A stretch of DNA of 64,000 nucleotides from Morinoia aosen (Eukaryota; Arthropoda; Malacostraca; Amphipoda; Talitridae). The stretch covers positions 26,453,891 to 26,517,890 of the forward strand of contig CM059573.1 in the NCBI GenBank assembly GCA_030386875.1. The letters run 5' to 3'. A model generated the notes under the pieces. The model searched no databases. It was given only the letters and a program-made list of their open reading frames with translations, and was not told where the DNA came from. This document shows, piece after piece, positions 24,215-35,014 of this stretch. How positions within the stretch are numbered: the first letter of the stretch is position 1; the number at the start of each line of letters is the position of its first letter. A program made the position numbers and the translations under genes.

Positions 24215-27200
24215 CTCCGATAATAAATCCCAGCGTTATACTCCAAGTGAATGGTGCACCTGTTACCGCACTTCTTGACACCGGAGCAAATATATGCTTG
24301 GTGAAAGAGCGTGTGGTTGCGGGGATTAAAAATGCTAGTGTAAAAGGAACATCCACTGCATTAAAGACAATTGGAGAGGAACCCGTACCAGTGCTGGGAA
24401 AGATTAATGTGCCAATCAAAGTTAACGGTCAGAAAATTGTACAGAGATGCTTTGTTGTGCGGGAAAATGCATTCCCAGGAGACCTGCTAATAGGAGTGGA
24501 AGTAATGAACAAAGTCAACGCAAAGCTAGACTTCGGAAAATGTAGGGCATCATTCTTTGGCACTTACGTGAACATGTTTTCAGCACCAGGACACGCTTCT
24601 CCGAAAATTCTGTGTGTGACGAGGGAAGAAACATCTGTAACCCTCGCTGAGGACATTACAGTGAAGCCTCGCGCACAAACCATGGTAAAGTGTCGAGCAG
24701 ATGGCAAGTTTGATGGAAAGGAAGTAATTTTAGAGCCTAGAATTAAGTGGGCGCCGTACGTCGGAGCCACCGCTGCGAGGGTACAAAATGGGTATGTTTT
24801 GATGCCTGTGCTTAACCCTTTTGCCGAGGAAATTGCTCTAACTGAAGGAGCAATAGTTGCAACATGCCACGAAATCTCGAATGAAAGTGCGACTACAGAA
24901 GAGAATAAAGATGAAACCAGTGAAGCAGAAAATCTCCGCAGAGAGAAGCGCTTTCAGCAAATTAATGAGCTTGACCTCAGTCACTTGGATGCTGAAAAAC
25001 AAGAACAAGTTAGGAACCTGCTGAAGGAATATCACAAGACAATTAGTGCAGACGAGATGGATATTGGCCACGTCAAGGGAGTGAAATACAAAATTTTGCT
25101 GAGTGATTACAGGCCAATTCAAACGAAAGGATGGCGTATTCCATACACCAGCCAAGAAATTATTGATAAGAAGGTCTCGGAGATGATTGAAAGTGGAGTT
25201 GTGCAAGAGAGCACAAGTGCTTGGAAAAATCCGCTCGTACTCGTAAGGAAACCTGGAGGAGGCCACAGAATTTGCCTTGATCTGCGAGCTGTGAACATGC
25301 GAGTGGTGAACGAACATTACCCGATTCCCAACATCATAGGAACCCTGGAAGAAGTTGCTGGGAAAGAGTACTATTCCATTGTCGATGCAAAATCAGCCTT
25401 CCATCAAATTGAGCTAGATGAAGAAAGTAAGCAGTACACGGCATTTCAGACTCGACAAGGCAACTTCGAGTACGCTCGGCTGCCCATGGGACTCAAGTGC
25501 TCAACATCAGTGTACCAGAGAGTAATTTGTCATGTTCTGAAAAGGCAGCTTGGAAAATTCGCCGCTATTTATTTGGACGATGTGTGCGTTAGCTCTATGA
25601 CTTTTGAGAAGCACCTAGAAAATTTGAGGGAAGTGTTGCACGAATTTCAATGTGCCGGAGTCAAAATAGGCTTGGACAAGTGCAAATTTGCGCAAAAACA
25701 AGTGAAGTACCTAGGATGTTACATCAGTCGTGAGGGACTTGTTCCAGACCCCAAAAATGTTGAGGCCATGCAAAATTACCCTAGGCCCACAACCGCACGC
25801 AAAGTCCGCTCGTTTGTAGCAGCGCTCAACTTCTATCGGCGGTTCATCCCGCACTTTGCCACAACCGCTGCACCTCTTAATGCACTGACTAAGAAGGGCC
25901 AAAAATTCAAGTGGAATGAACAACACGAACAAGCCTTCTGTAAACTTAAGCAGCTCATGATAGAAGCTCCAGTTCTGAAGAAACCTTCTCTTAATGAGAC
26001 GTATTACTTGAGCTGTGATGCCTCAAATGAGGGCTCTGGCGCGGTCCTTGCGCAAAAATGTAATGGTAAGGAACAACCGATTGGATACTTCAGCAAAAGA
26101 TTCAATGATGCTGAGAAACGTTATTCAATAACGGAGCGTGAAGGATTGGCAGTGGTCGCCGCTGTAAATCACTTTTCACCTTACCTGTACGGTAATAAAT
26201 TCGTTGTAATTACTGATCACACGGCTCTCAAATATTTGTTCAAAGGTAAAAATACCAAGAACAACAGAATTATGAGATGGGCCCTAACACTCTCTCAATA
26301 TGATTTTGAGGTGATTTATCGGCCAGGAACTCAGAACGTGGTGCCCGACGCATTGTCGAGAAATATTGCGAACGATAACGAAGAAGAAAATCGAGACGAC
26401 GAAGCCCCTAAAACAGTGTTCGTCACGACGATGATAAATGAAGCGCCCAATGTACAAGAGGCGGAAAGTAGTTTGCAGAAAGAAAATGTGAGAGCAGAAC
26501 AGTTGAAAGATCCCGTTTGGGGGCCAGTTCTGAAGTATCTTGAAGGCAACAAATCAGGGGACGCTCCAAGCCTCGCTCTAAAACCCGAAATCTTCACCGA
26601 TGAAGGCATATTGTATTTCAGAAAGACACAACGAAAGCCTAATAGAACAAGGCACTTAATCGTTGTGCCAGACGCTCTGAGAGAAGCAGCAATAACGTTA
26701 GCGCATGATAGTACCATCGGTGCTCATCAAGGTCGTGCTAAAACGTGGAAAAAGCTCATGGAATTTGGGTACTGGATTAACATGTCGCGCGACGTTAACA
26801 AATACATCGATTCGTGCATGCAGTGCCAGAAACGTAAGATCAACAATCGCATTTGTGTTAGCATGGGTTCATTCCCTGAAATTGACAAGCCTCTGGACAG
26901 AATAGGTGTTGATTTGATTGAAATGCCAGTCTCGAATGAGGGCCACAAATACATCTTAACCGTGGTTGATCACTTCAGTAGATATGTCGCTGCTTTCCCA
27001 CTCAGAAGCAAGACAACTGAGGAAGTGACTCGAGCGTTAACTAAATTCGTAACCACGTATGGCCCTGCGAAAACGCTCGTCTCAGACAGAGGTACAGAGT
27101 TCACATCAACATTGTTCCGTAACGTGTGCGAAAGATTAAAAATAAAATACTACAACACATCAGCATATCATCCCCAATCAAACGGAATGACGGAACGTCA

Positions 27201-27891
27201 GAACAAGAACATCAAAACGGTTCTGTCTCACCTCGCAGCCAGCGATCAACCATCGTGGCATGATGCTTTGCCGTGGACTTGCTTGGCACTGAACACAAGT
27301 TTTCAGAGTGTTATTGAAGAAATACCGTATTATTTATTTTTTGGTAGGGACGCTGAAATTCCTGTTGTTGACTGGCTGAAAACACCTCGCATGGATTATT
27401 CTCTTGGGGACAATTACAGTGCCGAGGTGAGCGCCCGACTTCACAATGCGTTCAAAGTAGTGAAGGCCAAGTCCAAGGCTTCACACGACAAGTCGGTGCA
27501 AATGAAGGAAAGAGGTGTGAAAAACAACCAGGTGGAGAGCGGAGACATTGTTTTGTTACACAATCCGACAGGAAAGGCCGAAGCTGCAAACGCGTGGCCT
27601 ACCGACTGGTTAGGCCCCTATCGTGTCCTTGAAAGGAATGCCACAAATGCGACCATTAAAGCACTATATAGTAACCGACAAGAAAGGGTTCATTTGGATA
27701 GATTGAAAGTTGCTTTCCTACGGGGCGAGGCTTTTCCCGGCACGTCGGACGTCGCAGCTGAACCAGGGAATGGAAACGGATATGAAACTATGGAGAGAGA
27801 AGATGAAGACCTGAGGACAGAGAACCACGTAAGCGCGAGAGCTGCGTTCAAGGAGCGGCGAAGCTACAATTTGCGTTCAAGGTGTAGGTGA
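24160..27891 (+). CDS. pol: Pol polyprotein (PR-RT-RNaseH-IN)
   Basis: The frame is -1 relative to gag and is probably reached by frameshifting at 24190-24196, so the ATG at 24160 need not be used. Counted from that ATG it is 1243 residues. Protease: LLDTGAN at about 39-45. Reverse transcriptase: the LPMGL and YLDD (471-474) catalytic motifs. RNase H: SCDAS, TEREG and TDHTAL. Integrase: an HHCC zinc finger (HDSTIGAH ... CMQC) and catalytic D918, D976, E1012, i.e. DX35E spacing in the last pair. The C-terminal part resembles the usual Gypsy integrase tail (WLGPYRVL). All catalytic residues are present and the frame is uninterrupted, so the enzyme set looks functional. Confidence 0.95.
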   Translation: MQSATFCRTAKKRDRRPLAPIINPSVILQVNGAPVTALLDTGANICLVKERVVAGIKNASVKGTSTALKTIGEEPVPVLGKINVPIKVNGQKIVQRCFVVRENAFPGDLLIGVEVMNKVNAKLDFGKCRASFFGTYVNMFSAPGHASPKILCVTREETSVTLAEDITVKPRAQTMVKCRADGKFDGKEVILEPRIKWAPYVGATAARVQNGYVLMPVLNPFAEEIALTEGAIVATCHEISNESATTEENKDETSEAENLRREKRFQQINELDLSHLDAEKQEQVRNLLKEYHKTISADEMDIGHVKGVKYKILLSDYRPIQTKGWRIPYTSQEIIDKKVSEMIESGVVQESTSAWKNPLVLVRKPGGGHRICLDLRAVNMRVVNEHYPIPNIIGTLEEVAGKEYYSIVDAKSAFHQIELDEESKQYTAFQTRQGNFEYARLPMGLKCSTSVYQRVICHVLKRQLGKFAAIYLDDVCVSSMTFEKHLENLREVLHEFQCAGVKIGLDKCKFAQKQVKYLGCYISREGLVPDPKNVEAMQNYPRPTTARKVRSFVAALNFYRRFIPHFATTAAPLNALTKKGQKFKWNEQHEQAFCKLKQLMIEAPVLKKPSLNETYYLSCDASNEGSGAVLAQKCNGKEQPIGYFSKRFNDAEKRYSITEREGLAVVAAVNHFSPYLYGNKFVVITDHTALKYLFKGKNTKNNRIMRWALTLSQYDFEVIYRPGTQNVVPDALSRNIANDNEEENRDDEAPKTVFVTTMINEAPNVQEAESSLQKENVRAEQLKDPVWGPVLKYLEGNKSGDAPSLALKPEIFTDEGILYFRKTQRKPNRTRHLIVVPDALREAAITLAHDSTIGAHQGRAKTWKKLMEFGYWINMSRDVNKYIDSCMQCQKRKINNRICVSMGSFPEIDKPLDRIGVDLIEMPVSNEGHKYILTVVDHFSRYVAAFPLRSKTTEEVTRALTKFVTTYGPAKTLVSDRGTEFTSTLFRNVCERLKIKYYNTSAYHPQSNGMTERQNKNIKTVLSHLAASDQPSWHDALPWTCLALNTSFQSVIEEIPYYLFFGRDAEIPVVDWLKTPRMDYSLGDNYSAEVSARLHNAFKVVKAKSKASHDKSVQMKERGVKNNQVESGDIVLLHNPTGKAEAANAWPTDWLGPYRVLERNATNATIKALYSNRQERVHLDRLKVAFLRGEAFPGTSDVAAEPGNGNGYETMEREDEDLRTENHVSARAAFKERRSYNLRSRCR
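24190..24196 (+). promoter_or_regulatory. -1 ribosomal frameshift site (A AAA AAC)
   Basis: Read in the gag frame the codons are CCA AAA AAC, giving the canonical X XXY YYZ heptamer A AAA AAC, 18 bases before the gag stop. A shift of one base back enters the open pol frame. Downstream, GGAG (24203-24206) can pair with CTCC (24215-24218), and GGGAT (24197-24201) with ATCCC (24227-24231). This is a weak candidate stimulator. Confidence 0.8.
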
Positions 27892-30454
27892 ATTGCCACT
27901 TGGAAGCGAGCTGCAGTGGACTGAGATCATGCGTCACCTTAACTTTGTGAAATGTGTTCTTGTGCGTTCAATTTTAGCAGAGCTCTTACGTGGGAGTGAG
28001 TTTTTTCGCTGTATGCTTTAATCTAAATGTGTTCTTTAGTAGAGTTGTACTATTCTAGTTGTGAATTAAAATTAGTCGCACTCACTAGAGTGAAATGCTT
28101 CGTTCAGTAAGAATGTGTTCCAGGTTATATCACTCCGACTTTCTGTGCTCACAAGAAATCTCGTGCATAACAAGACTCTTGTTCGAGTGATCTAGTTTGC
28201 ACTATGCTTAATTCTCATGTTCTTTCTTGCTAAGTGAAGGGAAATTGAGAGTCATTAGGTTAACTTCGTGTGCTTCTCAAGAGGAGTACTTTGTTTCATT
28301 TGTAGGATGCTTATATTTTTCGCCAGCTTCTCGTGAAGCGCACGTAGCTCTAGCGAATGAATTAAGTTTAATCTGAAGTTCTTAGGCTGAGGCTATCTCA
28401 GGCTTGCTAATTTTATCAATACCGTTAGACCGTTCATTTCATAACGGGGAAAATATGTTTAGTGTCGGATTAAAATTTGCGAATTCTTGCGTGCTGTAGT
28501 GTTGAATTTTCTGACTTTGTGTCTTTCTCTTGCCCTGAAAGAATATCGTAAACACGGTATTCCGGAAGGAATTATTCTGATCTTACTCTGTAGAGTGTAG
28601 TACATTTCTTTTCAGACTTAAGGAATTAATTTCTTGGTAGATTAGCGTAGTATGTACTTCAGCCCAAAACAGGTCAGAACAATTACATAACACGAATGCG
28701 TCTCGTGTAAGCAGCAATTAAGGAAGAATCACGTGGAATACAAGTAATTATTTACAAGACCAACGAACAGATAGGAACTGTACAAAATAGGGGATAAAGC
28801 GCACTTATATTGAAGTATTTAAAAGAATTGCACCAATTCAAGCGCTGCAGTGAGAGGCAACAAAGACGAATGTATAGGCGGAAATTTGCAGGATGCTCAG
28901 AAGAATGTGGAAGGCACAAGTAATTGCCTCAGAGCCACGCGTGGTCGCGCTGTGGCTGTGGACATTGGTCACTAACAAGCTGAACCAGGAAAGGGCATCT
29001 CAAGTAATTGGTGCCCAGACTTCGAAGTGTGTAGCACCACAGAGCGACAAAATCAGCACCAGGAAGAAAGGAAGAGAATAGGAAAATAAAGCAGAGGATG
29101 TTCTAGGGCGCCGTTATGTAATAGTGTTCAACAAATGCTTTTGTATAATGGGTACCCAAATGAAGCAATAACAAGGCTTTTATATTATTTAGTGTTGAGA
29201 CGAACTTAAGTTATTTGGAACTTGCATTGTGACATGAACGCTTAGAAAGGCATTCCTGAAACTCGCATGCAAGTGTCCTGTGAAATTTTAACTAGGCAAA
29301 TAATCACTTGGAATATTGAAGCCGCATTGAGGCATCTCTATTTATACGTGAAATGAAAATGTAAAAGAGATTTCGGCGGATAGGCTTTGAATGAAGCGGA
29401 CGGTCTTCAGAGAATATTAACCCACGGAATTCTCGCATAAATAAGAGTGTTCACTCGAATAAAATAAAACATCATCTAGTGTCTACCAGATTCCACGTGA
29501 CGTCAAGGGATACTGAGGGGGATTCCACAGGATACCAGTGTGCACTACCCAGGATTATGCCTCGGAATACTTCAGCATTACTTCGTGGGATTGGAACCCC
29601 ATCGCGAGGGGAGACTTAATCGAATAAAAAAAAAAGTTATCGATGCTTCAACTCGTATTCTTCGACAGACCAACATAAGTTCCTGATTCGCCAATTCGTC
29701 TGATCAACGAAGCGGCATTCACGAGTAGTCTGACGATTAAAATTTGAGTTCGAATATACGTCCTAAAATGTATGTGAAAGATTGTACTTAACATGATTTA
29801 GTGGTAACTTGAATCGTGATTATGATCCGTGTTACCGAATGAAATCGTGCAAGTAATGTGGTGTATAGAAATTTTATATGAGGCTGGATATTGGGATCAT
29901 AATCCTTCCTTCTGAAAATGAGTACCTATCTTCAACGCGTGTGTGATGGCATTGGAATGCCAGAAGAGAAAATGGAAGGACAGCAAACTCCGGCAACGAT
30001 ACCCAAGGAGTGAACAGCGAATCGTCAAAAGCAGCGTCAAGGAATGATAGAACAAAAGATGCAAACGGCTAGAGAGATCTGGAAGACAAAAACATCGACA
30101 CTTGAGGATATTTGAGAATGTAGGAAATGTGTACACTAAATTTTGTGAATGTTATTAGGATTTAGTACTCAAGTATTTAGTACGCACTTCAGTTCGGCGG
30201 GAAAACCAGACGCATCGGTTAGATGAAAATGACACAATATATTACGCTGTGGCTGATTGTATTGTAATAAATAAGATTGTTAAATGTAATGTACCATGTT
30301 TCTGCGGAATTAATTTAGAACATAATTGGCTTAAGTAGATGTGTACCATTTGTGTCTTAAATTGGCTAATAATTCAGTTCAAATTGTTCAAATGAATAAC
30401 ATAACGCTAATACAAAAAAAAAAAAAAATTGTCGAGTCAATTTTTTTTTTATGT
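27892..30454 (+). other. long non-coding region between pol and the 3' LTR
   Basis: About 2.56 kb without any frame above 80 residues and no envelope-like feature (no signal peptide, furin site or membrane anchor in a continuous frame). A 62-codon frame at 28893-29081 has no known motif. A decayed env or a regulatory 3' region are possible explanations. Confidence 0.7.
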
Positions 30455-30467
30455 AAAGGAGCGGGGA
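30455..30467 (+). other. polypurine tract
   Basis: AAAGGAGCGGGGA immediately precedes the 3' LTR, where plus-strand DNA synthesis is primed. An A-run and a T-run lie just upstream (about 30413-30450). Confidence 0.7.
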
Positions 30468-32410
30468 TGTTGGGAAAGATTTAATTTTGGAAATTTAACT
30501 AATATTGTGCTAACTGATTGGTGCTCTTGTGTTTTGGGGTCATGTCGAGAATAATCAATTTAGCGAATGATTTAACGAATTAAAACATGAGAATTTAGGA
30601 AAATGGTAATTATGATTTCATTCTGCGTTTTTTAGAATTTAGGGAAATTATAATTATGTGTTATAAAATTTTATTTTTGTTGATTAAAATTCCAGCGGTG
30701 CGGAGGTGTAGTCTCTTCAACATTTGTGTGTGTTACAAGCCAGAATGTCTGGACGGGTGTGTGTGGTGAGCCCATAAAGGATGTGTTGTTTCAGAAAGGG
30801 TGTGTTGTTTCAGGCAGGGAGTGTGTAACTCTATCGAGAGGGGAGAAATAACAATCTCAACGGTTGAGCACTAAGACGTTCGAAAGTGCTGACGCCTTGG
30901 TCCAGGCGATAGCTGTGTATATTATGTTCTCAAGATTTTTGGCTATACAAGCAGTCTGCTGGCCCTCGGCGGGTACCGCATGCTGTGTGGGTTAATGGCA
31001 CAATCTCAAACTCCATACACAGTGCTCGACAGATTTATGGCAAGCACTTGAGCGTGAAAAGGAAACTCTCAGAAATAGTCGGAGGGCTAACGTTGAGATC
31101 GGCGGTCCTGCAAACCCTCGAGAGGGAGGAGGCTGCTAAGTTACGTCAGAAGGCTCTAGGCCAATACCACGACATCAATATGGTGGGAAAGTAGTTGAAG
31201 CTAAGGAACACGAATGAGGCTTTAGCTGCGAAACAAGAAGGGCATTCGAACATGACGTAGAAGCTTCTAAGTGTGTGATTGGCCGTGCGTGAACTAGAAC
31301 ACCGCTTTCTCGCGAACAAGTGGGTAGAGCTGATGAGAAAAATTGAGTCTTGCGTCGGCGATCGTCGGATATAGTACGTGTTAAAAATAGGAGGTGTTGA
31401 AAATTACCCTGAAAATATGTGACATAGATATCAACACAGGGAGTTAAACTTATCAAAAATTTCGCTTAATAAAATAGTCTCCGTTTTTCCACAGAGGGTA
31501 AATTGCAGACCTGGCTAAAGCGGGGAAATCATTCTGAAGATGCCACATTAAGTGGGGAGGGTAAGAGTGATGTAATTACCTCTGGAGAAAATATTTTGAA
31601 ATAGATATGATAAAAGTGTGTGGCCTTTTGTTGAAGTGAAGATTGGAATATTTAAGGGAACTTCATTAGCACGACTAGAAGTAATGAGTATTTAATTTTC
31701 ATCGTGCAGGCGGGGAGGTTTTTTTGTCATCGGCTTGGAAGAAAGGGAGATCATGGGTCAAGATAACGAAGCGGGACGAGCAGTGTGATATCAGCAATAG
31801 ACATTTTGAGCTGTGCATAAGGCAAAAGTTGGAACTGAAGCTGTGTTGTTTAATGAATGTATGTTTGAAGTGACACCACCTCCAGCACTGTTAGAATATG
31901 AACATGTTGTAGGGCTCATGTATCAGGACCTGCGTGATTAACGTACGGGGATATGCTGGCCAGCGGTAGCATTTATTGTCATTCTGTTATGTAAGCTGTT
32001 TAACACATGAAATCTCTAGAATACCATTACTCAATTTACACCAGTTCTAATGCCATACATTGCGTGCGTTTATCGATGTTCTGTATGATGTATTGCCGTA
32101 AATTATAAATTAAGTGAATTTTCACGTGTATAAAGTCCCCCCCAAATTTAGTAGCAAGCAGCCCCTCATCATAACTGATGCGCTCTGAAAAACGCGCATT
32201 GAGTAAGTCGAGTTCAACGTACATCGGTGAGTACTGCCCAATTTTAGTATACACATTTTGTAGTAGTGTTGATTTGTTTTGGGCTTGCCCATAAATTTTC
32301 CTTGTGTTTCCTGTGCATTTTATTGAGGTATGCCAACCCCTCAAGCGAGCATTCGGTCTTCTCATTAGTGTAAATTAATGAGAGACGAGGCAGACAGCCT
32401 TCTCGTGACA
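30468..32410 (+). repeat. 3' LTR
   Basis: 1943 bp, same ends as the 5' LTR and shifted by exactly 9585 bp. Differences noticed: A to G at about 31284 and C to T at about 31450, relative to the 5' copy. It is followed by the ATTG target duplication. Confidence 0.95.
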
Positions 32411-32499
32411 ATTGGCCGACACTTTGGAGGCGTCGAGAAGAGACCCCACCTCGGTGTGTGTGTGTGTGCCTAGAAACCCACTCCTTAGGGGGATTCAAG

Positions 32500-32860
32500 T
32501 ATTGTATCTATGGGAATTAGTGCTCACAGGGAGCAAATGTGTGAAGGTCCAAGCCGAGAGTTAGGCAGGCCTTCTTTTTGTTGAAATAAAATGTTTTTTT
32601 ATTACGTTAAGGACCATCTTTTTTGTTCACTGCTGTTCTGTTCATCTGTCCCACGAACTATCTTCTTCAATTTTTATTTTGTTTTATGACCTTCCATCTT
32701 AACTTACTGTATCTACACATGCGCAGGGGATCCTGTGCTGGAACACACCTTGTGCATAGATTCCGCGTGCCCGTAAATCCATACTACATGTTGCCCTAAT
32801 CCTTTCTCTCTTTGGAACGCCGTTGTTGCAGTAAGGGAGGCTCAAACTAACTTATCTAGC
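32500..32860 (+). repeat. unnamed ~360-bp interspersed repeat, copy 2
   Basis: Colinear with 13785-14139, from ATTGTATCTATGGGAATTAG through TTCACTGCTGTTCTG and TTGTGCATAGATTCCGCGTG to TAAGGGAGGCTCAAACTAAC. It carries a GATCCTGTGCTGGAACACACC segment that copy 1 lacks but that has counterparts in the copies at 40757 and 60768. It begins about 90 bp after the Gypsy-type element. Confidence 0.8.
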
Positions 32861-32879
32861 CAACCTAGAGGTCCAGACT

Positions 32880-33110
32880 TCCTGTCAGCACCCGTCACTC
32901 TGCCGCTCCTCGCCTGATGCGTGGGGTGCCGCGAGCCGCGTCCTGGCCTCGCGCGACCAGCTGCCGGAAGTGGGCAGCGCGAGGCGGCCGCTCCAGCGCC
33001 TCGGGGGGAGTTGGTTAGGGGGACCGTCGTCTTATCTGAGCTCGAGTTGGCTTGGGCTCGTTCGATAGCCATCTTAGACCACTTGAAATTCCAAACACTG
33101 AATGTGATTC
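32880..33110. other. short GC-rich island
   Basis: About 200 bases rich in G, C and CpG (for example GCGAGGCGGCCGCTCC) in an AT-rich setting. Both strands are open here (plus 32921-33187, minus 32842-33072), but that is expected from base composition. No motif was recognised. It could be a promoter island, part of a transposon, or a transferred exon. Confidence 0.35.
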
Positions 33111-33128
33111 TCAGGTCATCTTGTGTTG

Positions 33129-33591
33129 TAAATAAAAGAGCAATGGAGGTCGCTTTTCAATTCAACATTCTTACTAAGACAGTCTAATACTAAAAGAAGA
33201 ACGTTTCGACCCGTAAGGTCTTTTTCAACTTCTGTCGGTACAAAAGCACAAAATCCAATAAAATTTGAAGTAAAATGCTAGACGATGAGAAAAAAATAGC
33301 ATCACACTAAAACCAACAAATACAACCTAAACTAGCTGAAGGAGGAAAGCGGACTGACTATCATTCAAAACTGGTTTTGTCGTTAAAATATACAGGGATT
33401 CTAAAATATGAATATTTATTAAGCCAGATGTAGACGCAATTACTTTGAAATCGTTTAAGCGCACTGGAAGATCGCATTTCGCTGCACGAAAACGAATGGC
33501 AGAATGGAAAGCGTAGAGAGGGGGAGGCCTGTTCTAAAACTCCTACCAGCATGCTGCGCAACTCGAATACTGAGGGCCCTTTTAGTTGAGC
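33129..33591 (-). mobile_element. inverted, 5'-truncated Penelope-like copy
   Basis: On the minus strand this starts inside the GIY-YIG endonuclease (GSTKRALSIRVAQHAGRSF) and runs to the 3' end (AGTATTAGACTGTCTTA, then GCTCTTTTATTTA). It matches the end of the forward copy at 35545-35932. The two lie head to head with only about 70 bases between them, the arrangement known for Penelope-like insertions with a partial inverted copy. Stops interrupt the remaining coding part. A degenerate hammerhead-like core is at about 33203-33229. Confidence 0.8.
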
Positions 33592-33669
33592 CCACAAAAT
33601 TTACCAAGGAAACTGAAGTTGACTTGAATCAAGTAAATCAACTAAGTAAAGTAAAGTAAATCAAGTTCT

Positions 33670-34270
33670 CTTCCATTCCTGGATGCCCTAATTATTCGCA
33701 AGAATGACAGATTTCACAGTTCAGTTTTTGGTAAACCTACTTTCACAGGGCTTGGGATCAGTTTGTTAAGTTTTTGCACTTTCGGATTCAAAATGAACAG
33801 CATTAAGACTTCACTTTCCGGGACATATAGTATATGTTCATCATTTTGCTCTTTTCATAAAGAATTTGATTTTTTGAGATATTTTTTTAAATTCAACGGT
33901 TTTCCCAGCCAACTCATTGATTCAGCTATTACAAATTTCTTGAATAAAAAATTTTACAACAAGCCGAATTCATATATAGTCAATAAAAAGCCATTATATC
34001 TCACATTGCCATTTTTGGGTACAAATCGGAAAAACTGAAAAAGGAATTGTATTTGCTATTATCTAAACATTTCTTGCATATAGATTTCAAAATTATGTTG
34101 GTCAATACGTCTAAAATAGGGTCTTATTTCAATTACAAAGATAAAAATCCCAAAGGCATGCTCTCATCTATTGTTCACAAATATCGTTGCGCACATTGTG
34201 CGCCTGAGTACGTGGGCTCAACTAAACGGGCCCTCAGTATTCGTGTTGCGGAGCATGCTGGTAGGAGTTT
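33670..34270 (+). pseudogene. Penelope-like reverse transcriptase end plus GIY-YIG endonuclease
   Basis: The first frame reads LPFLDALIIR, then GKPTFTGL, ICSSFCSFHKEF and NGFPSQLI, which match the thumb region of Penelope-like reverse transcriptases. At about 34017 the family pattern shifts by one base into a second frame (KKELYLLLSKHF, then YRCAHCAPEYVGSTKRALS and RVAEHAGRSF), which is the GIY-YIG endonuclease with its Cys pair and the R..EH motif. The frameshift, the missing catalytic palm and the insertion at 34273 make this non-functional. Confidence 0.8.
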
Positions 34271-34496
34271 TAAGCGGCCCATACACGATCGATTATATTG
34301 CGCAACATCATTGTCAATACCCTTAATTGTCAATTAAATTGACCCTGTATGGGCGATATTGAGGACTTGCACAATTGTATTGAGTAAATCAAGTTCTGCT
34401 TGATATTTGTTGCGCAAGTCTTTATCATTGCGCAATTAATTGACCGTGTATGGTGTCCATCAATGTTATTGTGCAAGCTAAACTATTTTCTTTTCA

Positions 34497-34713
34497 GATT
34501 AAGTAGCTTACAGATTAAATTGTTTGAAAAAGAAGACAGGGAATTAGTATTGGAATGTTTAGAAGTTTATAAAACTTTACCAGCTCTATGGAAAGTAAAA
34601 AGTGATGAACACTCCAACAGGCCGAAGAAAGATGGAGCTTATGCTGTCTTAGTGGAAAAATTCCAGGAAAAATACCCAAATTTCACGAGAGAAGATGTAA
34701 AAAAAGATAAATG
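34497..34713 (+). pseudogene. MADF-like DNA-binding protein fragment of the Harbinger element
   Basis: The open frame contains LVLECLEVYKTLPALW, a KKDGAYAVLVEKFQEKYP segment and a stop. The spacing (aliphatic helix, P.LW, then a Tyr/Trp and an aromatic helix) resembles the MADF/Myb-SANT-like domain encoded by the second gene of PIF/Harbinger elements, which helps the transposase bind DNA. A CTTTTCAG just upstream (about 34491-34498) could be a splice acceptor. Only the N-terminal domain is left. Confidence 0.6.
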
Positions 34714-34849
34714 CATATAGGACCAACTATTGCAAAGAATCGAGAAAAGTTTTGGATTCAGAAAAATCTGGCGCTGAAGCGGACCAGGTATGTCAGCCGA
34801 CTTTGTGGTATTTTGATGCCCTTACCTTCCTAAACGACTAAGAAATCAT

Positions 34850-35014
34850 TTATAACCTACGCTCTATCATCTCCAGTAAATGATCGTATGTTTTACCACC
34901 CATCCGTAAAAAGTTTTTAAAATCAATGGGTTCATTTTCCCTAATTTCACGCAGCAGTTTTGAATGTCCAAATTCCGAACGTTTCTGGTACCTGTCTTTC
35001 GACCATTTTGCCCA
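34850..35014 (-). pseudogene. Harbinger transposase N-terminal fragment
   Basis: The minus strand reads WAKWSKDRYQKRSEFGHSK, then LLREIRENEPIDFKNFLRMG and KTYDHLLEMIERRL before a stop. The phrases (W...DRYQKR, LL.E+R, F.NFLRM, T+D.LL) match the start of PIF/Harbinger DDE transposases. The catalytic domain is absent. The frame ends at the deletion or at a splice donor (GTTATA) just before the stop. Confidence 0.7.

Larger units (their letters stand above)
20883..32410 (+). mobile_element. complete Gypsy-type LTR retrotransposon, 11.5 kb
   Basis: LTRs of 1943 bp (20883-22825 and 30468-32410) begin TGTTGGG, end GTGACA, and are offset by a constant 9585 bp, so no length changes separate them. 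Reading them side by side I noticed only two base differences. The element is flanked by the 4-bp target duplication ATTG (20879-20882 and 32411-32414). Between the LTRs lie a leader, gag, pol (protease, reverse transcriptase, RNase H, integrase: the Ty3/Gypsy order), a 2.6-kb non-coding stretch and a polypurine tract. gag and pol are open without stops. Near-identical LTRs and intact frames suggest a recent, possibly still mobile insertion. No env-like frame was seen. The clade was not determined. Confidence 0.95.
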
